A stretch of DNA of 64,000 bases from Butyrivibrio sp. LC3010 (GTDB lineage: Bacteria; Bacillota; Clostridia; Lachnospirales; Lachnospiraceae): NCBI RefSeq assembly GCF_000424385.1, contig NZ_AUJU01000011.1:62001-126000 (forward strand), given 5' to 3'. Positions within the stretch are counted from its first letter, which is position 1; the number at the start of each line of letters is the position of its first letter. Of the stretch, positions 8,573-17,518 are shown piece after piece. The position numbers were made by a program, and so were the translations under genes. Under the pieces are notes generated by a model. The model was given only the letters and a program-made list of their open reading frames with translations, searched no databases and was not told the origin of the DNA.

Positions 8573-9912
8573 TCTTGCTCCTTCTGCTTTTTAGCCTGTT
8601 CCTTTAAAAACTTCATGTGTTCCTTGATTTTGACTTCATACCCATTACCTGAAGGACTGTAGAACTCTTTCCCGTTGAGCTCATAGGGAAGATACTGTTG
8701 TTCCACATAATTATTGGGATAGTCATGGGCATACTTATACCCTATGCCATGCCCGAGTTTTGATGCAGATTTGTAATGAGCATCCTGAAGATGCGACGGA
8801 ATAGGAAGATTTCCTGTATTTTTAACTGTATCCATAGCACTAAAAATTGCCTCCACAGCTGCGTTGCTCTTAGGCGCAGTCGCTATATAACTTGCTGCCT
8901 GAGATAAATTAATCTGACACTCCGGCATACCAATTCTCTCTGTTGCAAGAAAAGCGGCAACTGCTACCTGAAGCGCCTGAGGATCAGCATTTCCCACATC
9001 CTCAGAAGCGCAGATAACCATTCTTCTTGCTATAAATTTGGGGTCCTCCCCCGCGTTTAACATCCTTGCAAGGTAGTAAACTGCAGCATCCGGGTCAGAG
9101 CCACGCATACTTTTTATAAATGCAGATATTGTGTCATAGTGATTATCGCCATCTTTGTCATATCTGGCCACTCTCTTCTGTATGCACTCCTCTGCCACTT
9201 CTCTGGTTATGTGGATTTTTCCATCCTCACTTCTATTAGTGGTCATAACGCCAAGCTCAATGGCATTTAAGGCGTGCCTTGCGTCGCCGTCTGCAATTTC
9301 AGCAAGGAACTCCTCTGCCTCAGGCTCCAAAACTGCATCATAGGATCCCATACCGTTAACTGTATCGTTTATGGCCCTTCTCATCAAAGCCTTAATGTCC
9401 TCAGATGAAAGAGGCTGAAGCTCAAATATAACAGATCTGGAAATAAGCGCTCCGTTTACCTCGAAATAAGGATTCTCAGTGGTCGCTCCGATGAGAATCA
9501 CCGTTCCATCCTCTACAAAAGGAAGCAGATAATCCTGCTGCCCCTTATTAAAACGATGTATCTCATCTATAAAAAGGATAGTTTTGCGACCGTAGCCCCC
9601 AAGGTTCTGCTTAGCCTTTGCAACTACTTCCTCCATATCCTTTTTCCCTGCCACAGTGGCATTTAACTGCATAAACTCGGCTTTCGTAGTATTGGCAATA
9701 ACCTTAGCCAATGTGGTCTTACCTGTTCCGGGCGGTCCATATAAAATTATCGAACTGATCTTGTCAGCTTTAATGGCACGATAAAGAAGCTTGTCCTTAC
9801 CAATAATATGCTGCTGTCCAACGACCTCATCAAGGGTCTTGGGGCGCATTCTTGCGGCAAGCGGTGACTCTTTATTCATGCTTTTTTCTCTTGCATATTC
9901 AAATAAATCCAT
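8569..9912 (-). CDS. rarA: Replication-associated recombination ATPase RarA (MgsA)
   Basis: 447 aa, full length for the family. It is a clamp-loader-like AAA+ ATPase acting at stalled replication forks. Visible parts are PLAARMRPKTLDEVVGQ at 17-33, Walker A GPPGTGKTT at 59-67, Walker B ILFIDEIHRF near 113, sensor 1 in ILIGATTENP, and the C-terminal tetramerisation region ending in LPYELNGKEFYSPSG and a Lys/Gln-rich tail. No Shine-Dalgarno sequence precedes the ATG, but the MDLFEYAR start is typical of the family. It overlaps the DUF5722 gene and is divergent from the fructokinase gene. Confidence 0.96.
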   Translation of the reverse strand: MDLFEYAREKSMNKESPLAARMRPKTLDEVVGQQHIIGKDKLLYRAIKADKISSIILYGPPGTGKTTLAKVIANTTKAEFMQLNATVAGKKDMEEVVAKAKQNLGGYGRKTILFIDEIHRFNKGQQDYLLPFVEDGTVILIGATTENPYFEVNGALISRSVIFELQPLSSEDIKALMRRAINDTVNGMGSYDAVLEPEAEEFLAEIADGDARHALNAIELGVMTTNRSEDGKIHITREVAEECIQKRVARYDKDGDNHYDTISAFIKSMRGSDPDAAVYYLARMLNAGEDPKFIARRMVICASEDVGNADPQALQVAVAAFLATERIGMPECQINLSQAASYIATAPKSNAAVEAIFSAMDTVKNTGNLPIPSHLQDAHYKSASKLGHGIGYKYAHDYPNNYVEQQYLPYELNGKEFYSPSGNGYEVKIKEHMKFLKEQAKKQKEQD

Positions 9913-9982
9913 AGTGCATTTATTCTACTATATTTGTTATAATTATTCCAATCGTCAATTTTATTTTTTTGGGAGGTATTTT

Positions 9983-10852
9983 ATGTTATACGGAGCACTC
10001 GAAGCGGGCGGAACCAAAATGGTTTGCGCTATCGGTAATGAAAACGGAGAAATCCTTGAGCAGGTTAAGTTCCCCACAGAAACACCGGAAACTACCATGC
10101 CTCAGATATTTGACTATTTTAAGGGGAAAGACATCAAAGCACTTGGTATAGCATGCTTTGGTCCTATCGATCTCAGAACCGATTCTCCTACCTACGGCAG
10201 CATCACTTCCACACCCAAGAAGGGATGGTCAGGTTACAACATTGTGAAGGCTGCGAAGGAGGCACTTGGTATCCCTGTTGGTTTTGATACTGATGTGAAT
10301 GGTTCACTTTTAGGGGAAGTTACATGGGGATGCGCAAAGGGTCTTTCTGATGCCATCTATCTCACAATTGGTACAGGTATCGGCGGCGGTATCATGACAA
10401 ATGGCAAGCTTCTTCACGGCATGCTTCATCCCGAGGCAGGACACCTTCGTCTTCCTCGTTTAAAAAATGATCCCGGAAAGAGCGTATGCCCTTATCACGA
10501 CAATTGTTTCGAAGGCCTTGCTTCCGGTCCTTCAATCAAAGCACGTTGGGGAAAAACTGCCGACCTGCTTACAGATAATAATGAAGTTTGGGAGATTGAA
10601 GCTGAGTATATAGCAACCGCACTTATGGACTATGCTGTAATTCTAAGTCCCAAGAAGATCATTCTCGGCGGCGGTGTTATGCATCAGGAACAGCTTTTCC
10701 CTATGATAAGAGCAAAGTTCAAGGAACTTGTAAACGGATACATTGTGACAGATGAGATGAATCATCTCGATGACTACATTGTTCCTGCCAGCCTCAATGA
10801 TGATCAGGGCATCATGGGTGCTGTAAAACTGGCTATGGATGCATGTGAATAA
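9983..10852 (+). CDS. ROK family fructokinase
   Basis: 289 aa. The frame is open further upstream, but GGGAGG lies about 7 nt before the ATG at 9983 and gives the normal ROK N-terminus MLYGALEAGGTKMVCAIG. It has an ATP phosphate-binding DxGxT-like segment (EAGGTK), a catalytic Asp in GFDTDVNGSLLGE, the TIGTGIGGG loop, and the zinc-binding segment HPEAGHLRL...CPYHDNCFEG with one His and three Cys/His ligands. This layout matches the bacterial fructokinase group (ScrK/GmuE-like), which phosphorylates fructose with ATP. It is monocistronic, with a terminator at 11014-11066. Confidence 0.9.
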   Translation: MLYGALEAGGTKMVCAIGNENGEILEQVKFPTETPETTMPQIFDYFKGKDIKALGIACFGPIDLRTDSPTYGSITSTPKKGWSGYNIVKAAKEALGIPVGFDTDVNGSLLGEVTWGCAKGLSDAIYLTIGTGIGGGIMTNGKLLHGMLHPEAGHLRLPRLKNDPGKSVCPYHDNCFEGLASGPSIKARWGKTADLLTDNNEVWEIEAEYIATALMDYAVILSPKKIILGGGVMHQEQLFPMIRAKFKELVNGYIVTDEMNHLDDYIVPASLNDDQGIMGAVKLAMDACE

Positions 10853-10863
10853 TTACTGTAACA

Positions 10864-10913
10864 TTACTTGCTGTAACTTTACTTGATGCAACTTTACTTG
10901 CTGTAACTTTACT
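10864..10913. repeat. 15-bp tandem repeat, three copies
   Basis: TTACTTGCTGTAACT, TTACTTGATGCAACT and TTACTTGCTGTAACT follow each other at 10864-10908, with a partial fourth copy and a degenerate copy before them. The array starts right after the fructokinase stop codon. Confidence 0.8.
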
Positions 10914-11013
10914 CATTAAGGTTTTTTTACTTTTGAAAGAGTTGCAAGTTAAGTGTCTAAGTTTTTTACTTTTATTAAAATCTGGAAATTTTTACATCTG
11001 TACATAAATAAAA

Positions 11014-11066
11014 CTTCTCACTCGGTATATAGGACAATCCCTATATGATCCGAGTGGGAAGCTTTT
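11014..11066 (+). terminator. Terminator of the fructokinase gene, probably bidirectional
   Basis: CTTCTCACTCGG at 11014-11025 pairs with CCGAGTGGGAAG at 11050-11061 and is extended by TATAGG/CCTATA inside. GCTTTTCTATTATT follows on the plus strand. It lies between convergent genes, and the minus strand has AGTTTTATTTATG after the stem, so it may serve both. Confidence 0.85.
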
Positions 11067-11151
11067 CTATTATTAGTCATTTATACAAATATAAATATTG
11101 TATCGCTTGTAATTCTTACCAAACCGGTGCATCACATATTCCTGCTTGATA

Positions 11152-11189
11152 TTCTACCGCATTTGCTGTTTTTTCATTTTGCGGTAGAA
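11152..11189. repeat. 10-bp perfect inverted repeat downstream of the giant lipoprotein gene
   Basis: TTCTACCGCA at 11152-11161 pairs with TGCGGTAGAA at 11180-11189 around an 18-nt loop. There is no T-run on either side. It may stabilise the 3' end of the long minus-strand message. Confidence 0.55.
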
Positions 11190-11239
11190 GTTTCAGGCAT
11201 GTTTACTTGTACACTGGTTCATTTATTGTAAAACTATCT

Positions 11240-14200
11240 TTAGTCTGCCTTTACAGGGGCTGTTCTGATAATGAACTGTACTGAGCTGGGTTCATCTTCG
11301 TTTGCTCCTGAGAATGAGGTATAGCTCTGAGAAGCTTCATCAATAGCTTTAAGTCTGTCTGTCACTGAGAGAAGATCTTCATCTACAGTGCTTGTAAGCT
11401 TCTGGATACCGTCTTCATCGAACTCAACCATACCGTCTGCAAGTTTTCTTGCGCCGTCTTTAAGTTCTACTGCACCATCCTTAAGCTCTGCTACGCCGTC
11501 TTTGAGTTTTCCAGCACCATCATCAAGCTGACCTGCGCCATCATCAAGTTTTACAGCGCCATCCTTAAGCTCTGCTACACCATCATCAAGCTTAACAGTT
11601 CCATCATAGAGTGTGCCGACTCCATCATTGAGCTTTCCTGCTCCATCATTGAGCTTTCCTGCTCCATCATCGAGCTGACCTATGCCATCCTTGAGTTCCT
11701 TCACACCATCATCAAGTTTTCCGGCGCCGTCATTAAGCTTTCCTGCTCCATCGTCGAGCTTTCCTGCTCCGTCTTTGAGTGAGCCAACACCGGTATCAAG
11801 CTTTCCTGCTCCGTCATCAAGCTGAGCTGCACCTGTCTTTAACTGTGTAGCGCCATCCTTTAACTGCTTAGCGCCTGCTGCCAGCTGTGTTCCGCCATCT
11901 TTTAATGCTTTGCTATTATCATTAAGCTGCTTTGCACCATCAGCGAGCTGAGCTGCTCCAAGCTTCAGCTGTCCAAGACCTGTTGACAGGCTCTTTCCAC
12001 CTTCATCAAGCTTTATCAGTCCGTTGTTATAAAGCTGGTTTGCACCTTGGGCAACCTGTGCTGCACCCTGATCGAGCTGAAGGATTGGCCCGGGATTTGT
12101 TTCTGAACCGTATAACTCATTTAATGTACTCTGTGTCTGTACAAGTGACTGATAAGTTGCATTTATTGTAGCAATAGCTGTTGTTCCTGACTGAGTGGGC
12201 TTCTGAACATTATTAACTATTTCTCCCAGAGCTGCCTGATACTTCTGAATTGCTTCATATCTCTTTGCTTCCCTTTGCTGGGGATCAGTGGTCTGGGCTG
12301 CTTGAGCTGCTGCCGTATCACCTTCACTCATGTATCCCTGGACTGCTCTTCCCCATGCCTTAGTATACTGCTCAAATGCAGCCTTCTGTCCATCTCCTGT
12401 TGTCGCATAGAGCGCCTGCTGAGCAGTTGCCTTTATTGCCTTCCATTCGTCTACTGATTTTCCTGTAATTGCTGCAATAACTGCCATCTCCTCATCATCA
12501 GAGTATTGCTCAACATCTCCAACCTCAGCATTTAAGGTTACAGCTTCAGCATTCTCTTCACTTGTCTGAGTTGCTACGACGCCATCATTTCCGGCTTCAC
12601 CAGTCTCTTCTGCTACATTCTCCTGTGAATCCTGAACAGATTCTACAGGCTGACTGTTTTCACTGCTCTGAGCTGCATCATTATTGTCTGATGTATCCTG
12701 AGCGGTTGCAGCTTCAGTATTTCCTGCAGTTTGCACATTTGAAGCAGTTTCAGTATTGTCTACAGGAGCTGTGCTCTCACTATTTGCTGCAGAAGCTTCA
12801 GATGCAGCATTACTGTTTTCGCCTGATGCTGCAGGCTCTGCATTGTTCCCGGAAGGTGCTGCATTTTCATTAGCATCCTGATCAGATTCGTTTGCCGGTA
12901 CAGAACCATCGTTATTATTCTGTGCTGATTCATCTGCAGGTGCTGCACCATCGTTATTACCCTGTGCTGATTCATCTGCAGGTGCTGCACCATCGTTATT
13001 ACCCTGTGCTGAATCGTTTGCAGGTACTGTGCCATCGTTATTATTCTGCGCAGATCCATCTGTACTCTGTCCATTTACATCCCGGAGTGCTTTTGAATAT
13101 TCATCAGCCTTCTTCTCAGCTGCATCAGCCTTTGCCTCGGCTTCATCTACTTTCTTTTCTGCTTCCTCTGCTCTCTTCTCTGCCTCATCTGCTCTCTTTA
13201 CCTCAGCAGCGATGCTGTCAGCATATAAATCAAGAATCTTACCCGTTATCTCATCAACAAGAGCAGATGCATCAGCTGAACTTGTGTTAGAAGCATTAAG
13301 TGCTTCTACGTTAAGAGCTGCATTACTCTGAAGAGCAAATCCGAACTGATTGGCAAAAGCTGCAACCGCCGCATCAACGCTACTCTTCTTTATTCCAAGT
13401 TCCTCTGAAAGCTGTGAAAGTCCCTGGCTTACCTGCGCGGAGCCTTCCATAAGTGCCTTACCGCCGTCTTTTGCCTGGGTTATGCCACTTGATAAAGTCC
13501 CTGCACCATTCACCAGTTGTCCTGCTCCGGTATTTAAACTGTTTGCACCACCATAAAGCTGTTCTACGCCATTGGTATAAGTTCCTATGCCTGTGCTGAG
13601 AGTTGTAGCTCCGTCTGAAAGGGTAGCTGTTCCATCTGCCAGATCACTTGCACCTGTCTTAAGTTTTCCTGTACCATCCTTGAGCTCTCCGGTTCCTGTT
13701 TTAAGGTCTCCGGCTCCTTTCTTGAGGTCTCCTGTACCGCGCTTTAAGTCTGAAGTTCCCTTTGCAAGTTCCTTGGTTCCATTCTTAAGATCGCCTGCAC
13801 CTGTCTTAAGTTTTCCTGTACCATCCTTAAGATCACCGGTTCCCTTTGCAAGTTCAGAAGTACCATCCTTTAACTGGGAAGCTCCATCCTTAAGCTGAGA
13901 AGTGCCATCCTTAAGCTCTCCTGTTCCTTTGACAAGATCTCCTGTGCCATCCTTAAGCTCTTTTGTTCCGTCCTTAAGATCTACTGTTCCATCATAGAGC
14001 TCGTTTGTTCCATCCACAAGTTTATCTGTTCCGTCTGCCAGCTCACCTGAACCGTCACGAAGCTTTGTTGATGCATCTGAAAGCTCGTCCATATCATCAT
14101 TTAAGTCATCGATCTTATCTGAGTTGTAAATTTTATCAAGGCCAAGGTCAGCCACTACATTTGCACTTGCCATTGACACTGTCATCGGAAGCTCGAAATC

Positions 14201-15037
14201 CTGAACATCTGCGGTGATTTCAACATAATCAGGAATATCCACTTCATCTTCGTCAATATCGTTTTCCTTAAGCTTCTCATCATCTATCTTAAGAGAATCC
14301 TTAAGTCCGGGCATTGCGACGCCAACAACAACATAGTTGTTTGCATCTGATATTACTTTACCGTTTGATACCTTTACGTTAGCGAATTTTTCATTATCCA
14401 GCATGGTTCCGGAAATCATTGTGAACGGCACATCAATGTTTTCCTTTTCACCGTCTATCTCAACTTCCTTTGTAAGACTGTTTGTGTAATCAAAACGGAT
14501 CTTAACGCTTCCGCTTTTTCCTGCAATATCTTCAGCCTTCATCTGCTTTCCATCGAGTTCATAGGTGACCTTCACACCAATAGGCACATCCTCTGTAGGA
14601 GTTCCCTGATAATAAATATCTGCACCCTCGGCATCCCAGGTTACTGTTCCATCGCCATTGTCTTTAAAAGATTCAGTTCCTTTTACATTGACAATATCTT
14701 TAAGATTTGTTTTATCTGTAAGCTGTTTATCTCCTGTAGCGTTTTTCAGCCAGTTGCTTACAACAACCTCATCAACCTTGCCGTCCGCATCAGTCATTAC
14801 ATAAACAGTTTCTTCTTTTCCGCTCTCAGCATTTTCCTTTTTTCCGGTAAAAGCTGTCTTGGTCATGGTATCGACAAGCTCTTCCTCCTCAGGAGTTTCC
14901 TCAGAAACATCCTGAACCTGAGCAGTTTCTTCTGAGTTGTCTTTATTTTTTCCAAGTCCGCAGCCTGTCATTGTAGAAAAGGCAAGTGCGAATGCAGTAA
15001 ATACTGATGTAGCTTTAAGTAAATTCTTCTTATACAT
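11240..15037 (-). CDS. Giant xxxLxxG-repeat lipoprotein partner of an MMPL transporter
   Basis: 1265 aa. A signal peptide with lipobox TMTGC puts the lipid anchor at Cys26. Residues about 55-310 form an α/β region. Two long arrays of seven-residue xxxLxxG repeats (mostly LKDGTGD, LDDGAGK and similar) follow at about 320-510 and 1005-1215. Between them lie a charged coiled coil (about 611-650, repeats of A-E-E-A-E-K-K), a low-complexity Asn/Asp/Ala/Ser/Glu stretch with four 14-residue repeats (about 655-720), and a helical region (about 840-1000). The same heptads are found in YhgE/Pip and related proteins, but the membrane segments of YhgE are missing here. It follows the MMPL gene by 34 bp, so a cell-surface partner of that transporter is likely. 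The exact job is unknown. Confidence 0.8.
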   Translation of the reverse strand: MYKKNLLKATSVFTAFALAFSTMTGCGLGKNKDNSEETAQVQDVSEETPEEEELVDTMTKTAFTGKKENAESGKEETVYVMTDADGKVDEVVVSNWLKNATGDKQLTDKTNLKDIVNVKGTESFKDNGDGTVTWDAEGADIYYQGTPTEDVPIGVKVTYELDGKQMKAEDIAGKSGSVKIRFDYTNSLTKEVEIDGEKENIDVPFTMISGTMLDNEKFANVKVSNGKVISDANNYVVVGVAMPGLKDSLKIDDEKLKENDIDEDEVDIPDYVEITADVQDFELPMTVSMASANVVADLGLDKIYNSDKIDDLNDDMDELSDASTKLRDGSGELADGTDKLVDGTNELYDGTVDLKDGTKELKDGTGDLVKGTGELKDGTSQLKDGASQLKDGTSELAKGTGDLKDGTGKLKTGAGDLKNGTKELAKGTSDLKRGTGDLKKGAGDLKTGTGELKDGTGKLKTGASDLADGTATLSDGATTLSTGIGTYTNGVEQLYGGANSLNTGAGQLVNGAGTLSSGITQAKDGGKALMEGSAQVSQGLSQLSEELGIKKSSVDAAVAAFANQFGFALQSNAALNVEALNASNTSSADASALVDEITGKILDLYADSIAAEVKRADEAEKRAEEAEKKVDEAEAKADAAEKKADEYSKALRDVNGQSTDGSAQNNNDGTVPANDSAQGNNDGAAPADESAQGNNDGAAPADESAQNNNDGSVPANESDQDANENAAPSGNNAEPAASGENSNAASEASAANSESTAPVDNTETASNVQTAGNTEAATAQDTSDNNDAAQSSENSQPVESVQDSQENVAEETGEAGNDGVVATQTSEENAEAVTLNAEVGDVEQYSDDEEMAVIAAITGKSVDEWKAIKATAQQALYATTGDGQKAAFEQYTKAWGRAVQGYMSEGDTAAAQAAQTTDPQQREAKRYEAIQKYQAALGEIVNNVQKPTQSGTTAIATINATYQSLVQTQSTLNELYGSETNPGPILQLDQGAAQVAQGANQLYNNGLIKLDEGGKSLSTGLGQLKLGAAQLADGAKQLNDNSKALKDGGTQLAAGAKQLKDGATQLKTGAAQLDDGAGKLDTGVGSLKDGAGKLDDGAGKLNDGAGKLDDGVKELKDGIGQLDDGAGKLNDGAGKLNDGVGTLYDGTVKLDDGVAELKDGAVKLDDGAGQLDDGAGKLKDGVAELKDGAVELKDGARKLADGMVEFDEDGIQKLTSTVDEDLLSVTDRLKAIDEASQSYTSFSGANEDEPSSVQFIIRTAPVKAD
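12885..13060. repeat. 42-bp in-frame tandem repeat in the lipoprotein gene
   Basis: About four copies of a 42-bp unit (for example TTCATCTGCAGGTGCTGCAC followed by CATCGTTATTACCCTG) encode NNDGAAPADESAQG-like 14-residue repeats. The two middle copies are almost identical at the DNA level, so copy number may vary. Confidence 0.8.
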
Positions 15038-15071
15038 AACTAATCCTCTTTTCCTAAAAAACTTTTCCTAA

Positions 15072-17192
15072 TCAGGCATGTTTAATTTCCGGAGTCTTAC
15101 TTATTTTTCTCTCCTTATCCATTTTGATACAGTTAAGCATTCCCCATGTTGTCCTGATGATCAGTCCGTCGAAAATCATGTACATGGAAGGAAGTACAAA
15201 AATAACAACTACCATGCTGATAAGTGCACCTCTTGCCATCAGAAAGCAAAGAGATCCGATCATATCAACGCTGGAAACCAGTCCTACGCCGAAGGTTGCA
15301 GCAAAGAAGCTAAGTGCACTTACTATTATTGATTTCATGCTTGTCGAAAGTGCTATTCGTGTTGCCTGCTTTTTGCTCTGTCCGTCTTTTCTCTCCTTGC
15401 AATAACGTGTTGTCATAAGGATTGCATAGTCAACAGTTGCACCGAGCTGAATTGTTCCGATTACGACCGAAGATATAAATGGTATTACGGTTCCGGTAAA
15501 TCCCGGGATTCCCATATTTATGAAAATCGCAAACTCAATTACTGCCACAAGTATAAACGGCAGGGAGATTGACTTCATTACCAGTGCTATTATAAGGAAA
15601 ACACATCCGATTGAAACAACGCTTACGGTCTTAAAGTCCTTATCTGTTATCGTGATAAGATCCTTTGTACAGGGTGCTTCACCAACTACCATTGCTGAAG
15701 GGCTGTATTTTTTTACTATTGAATTAACTCTGTCTATCTGTGTATTTACTTCATCAGAAGCTGTCTTATATTCACTTGTGAGCATAAGCATCTGGTACTG
15801 ATCGCTTGAAAGCTCATCTCTAAGCTCAGAAGGAATCATATCCCTTGGAAGACTGGGGCCTACCAAAGCATCAAGGCCAAGTACCGCATCAACTCCGTCT
15901 ACGCTCTTTAGTTCCTTTACCATTCCCTGCATCGTTGCCGAATCAAGATTAGCATCAGCAAGAATCATGTAGGTTGTGTTTGTCTCAAAATTCTTTTCAA
16001 GTTCTATCATGGCCTGTCTGCTGGGAAGCTTATCCGGCAATGTCTCAGACAGATCATAATAAACAACTGCATGTTTATATCCCCAAAGAGCCGGAGGTAG
16101 CAGACACAGGAAAATGACTCCGAACACTATAGCGTGTCTGGAAATCCATCTCGGGATCTTTGTAAACTCCTGTACAACAGGCTTATGCTTTGTTTTTACA
16201 ATAATCTTATCTGCTATAAGAATCATGGAAGGAAGAACTGTTACACAGGCTATAACGCCGAAAATAACGCCCTTTGCCATGACAATTCCAAGATCAAGAC
16301 CGATTGTGAAGCTCATAAAACAAAGAGCTACGAAACCGGCTATTGTGGTGATTGAAGATCCGATGACTGACTGGAAAGTAGCACATATGGCATTTGCCAT
16401 TGCTTCCTTCTTATCGTCAGTGCCTTTTTCAATTTCTTCCTGATAACTGTGCCACAGGAATATTGAATAATCCAAAGTTACACCCAGCTGAAGAACTGCG
16501 CTGAGAGATTTCGTAAGGAAAGATATCTCACCAAGGAAAATATTCGTTCCCATATTAAACATTATAGCAATTCCTATGCTCGCCAGAAAGAAGAAAGGTA
16601 TTAAATATGAATCCATTGTAAGTGACAGAACAATTACTGCCAAAAGGACTGCCATACCAACATATATCGGTGTCTCCTTCTCAGTCAGGTTCTTGGTATC
16701 AAGAACGATGGCTGCCATACCTGAAAGGAAGCATTTCTCATTTGCTATCTTCCTTATATTAGTGATTGCATCCATGGTTCCGTCACCGGATGTGGTGTCA
16801 TCAAAAATGATGAACATCATCTGCGCATCACCGGTTCCAAGAGCCTCCGTAAGTTTATCAGGAAGCATCTCCTTCGGAATCGTGTAATCCATGAAGGAGT
16901 CATACCACAGAACCTTCTTAACATGTTCCACTTTTTCTATATCTGATTTCAGGGCGGCTATATCCTTGTCAGCCATCCCCTCTACTACGAAAAGCGAATA
17001 CGCTCCGGTTCCGAACTGATCCATGAGGATGTCCTGCCCTTTCATGGTCTCAATTTCGCCGGGCAGATATGAAAGAATATCATAATTGACTCTCGTAGCT
17101 GCCATTCCCGCAAGGCACGGAATCATCAGTGCGATGCTGGCAATCAGTATTATGAATCTTGATTTTACTATTGCCTTTGACAAAAACTTCAT
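15072..17192 (-). CDS. MMPL/RND family transporter
   Basis: 706 aa with two similar halves, each with one membrane helix, an extracellular domain and five more helices (12 in all). Helix 1 starts at residue 13, the first large external loop covers about 37-170 and the second about 370-500. Motifs of the family are visible, such as LQLGVTLDYSIFLWHSYQEE and its counterpart IQLGATVDYAILMTTRYCKE, with Asp in helix 4 of each half as likely proton-relay residues. Such proteins move lipids or drugs using the proton gradient. GAGGG precedes the ATG. It is followed at once by the xxxLxxG lipoprotein, and its promoter carries two palindromes fitting the divergent TetR regulator. Confidence 0.9.
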   Translation of the reverse strand: MKFLSKAIVKSRFIILIASIALMIPCLAGMAATRVNYDILSYLPGEIETMKGQDILMDQFGTGAYSLFVVEGMADKDIAALKSDIEKVEHVKKVLWYDSFMDYTIPKEMLPDKLTEALGTGDAQMMFIIFDDTTSGDGTMDAITNIRKIANEKCFLSGMAAIVLDTKNLTEKETPIYVGMAVLLAVIVLSLTMDSYLIPFFFLASIGIAIMFNMGTNIFLGEISFLTKSLSAVLQLGVTLDYSIFLWHSYQEEIEKGTDDKKEAMANAICATFQSVIGSSITTIAGFVALCFMSFTIGLDLGIVMAKGVIFGVIACVTVLPSMILIADKIIVKTKHKPVVQEFTKIPRWISRHAIVFGVIFLCLLPPALWGYKHAVVYYDLSETLPDKLPSRQAMIELEKNFETNTTYMILADANLDSATMQGMVKELKSVDGVDAVLGLDALVGPSLPRDMIPSELRDELSSDQYQMLMLTSEYKTASDEVNTQIDRVNSIVKKYSPSAMVVGEAPCTKDLITITDKDFKTVSVVSIGCVFLIIALVMKSISLPFILVAVIEFAIFINMGIPGFTGTVIPFISSVVIGTIQLGATVDYAILMTTRYCKERKDGQSKKQATRIALSTSMKSIIVSALSFFAATFGVGLVSSVDMIGSLCFLMARGALISMVVVIFVLPSMYMIFDGLIIRTTWGMLNCIKMDKERKISKTPEIKHA

Positions 17193-17221
17193 AACATTTC
17201 CCTCGCAAAAAATATTTTTTA

Positions 17222-17234
17222 TGACCGCTGGTCA
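17222..17234 (-). promoter_or_regulatory. Putative TetR-type operator O2
   Basis: TGACCGCTGGTCA, a near-perfect palindrome (TGACC-G-C-T-GGTCA), lies just downstream of the predicted MMPL transcription start and is a close copy of the site at 17265. Confidence 0.75.
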
Positions 17235-17249
17235 TTTTTTATATTTTAT

Positions 17250-17278
17250 GTTATACTCCAAAAATGACCGATGGTCAA
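17250..17278 (-). promoter_or_regulatory. Putative promoter of the MMPL-lipoprotein operon
   Basis: On the minus strand -35 TTGACC (17273-17278) and -10 TATAAC (17250-17255) are separated by 17 nt. The -35 box lies inside the upstream operator palindrome. Confidence 0.7.
17265..17277 (-). promoter_or_regulatory. Putative TetR-type operator O1
   Basis: TGACCGATGGTCA overlaps the predicted -35 box. Its centre is 43 bp from that of the second copy, about four helical turns, which suits cooperative repression. Confidence 0.75.
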
Positions 17279-17282
17279 TATT

Positions 17283-17419
17283 TAATTTTGAGAAAAGGTT
17301 ATAGATATAAAATAGCAATACGGATGCTCGCATCCAGGATTGCTGTTTTATATCTATAACTTTGGCGAATAGCCAAAGCGAGGGAATGCTTTGCATTTCC
17401 GAGCCTTTTCTCAAAATTA
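17283..17419. repeat. Cloverleaf-like 137-bp inverted repeat element
   Basis: A 16-bp perfect outer stem (17283-17298 with 17404-17419, TAATTTTGAGAAAAGG) encloses three hairpins. The first is a 21-bp near-perfect arm (17299-17319 with 17339-17359) capped by GGATG-CTCG-CATCC. The second is CTTTGGC/GCCAAAG (17360-17366 with 17372-17378). The third is GGGAATGC/GCATTTCC (17382-17400). It lies between the divergent MMPL and TetR genes. A copy of the apical segment recurs at 17438-17459. Confidence 0.85.
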
Positions 17420-17518
17420 TGGTATATCTGTCATCATCGGATGCTTACATCCAGGATTGTATTTAAGGATATTTGTTTTTTATAGGTGAATTACTTCTCT
17501 TTATGGTAGGATGTAGAT

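Noticed and set aside
13500..14060. Regular short repeats that could suggest a CRISPR array
   Set aside because: They are in-frame 21-bp units of the xxxLxxG protein, with no spacer-repeat alternation and no cas genes.
15078..16887. Several plus-strand frames of 70-110 codons opposite the MMPL gene
   Set aside because: Shadows of a long, well-supported minus-strand gene.
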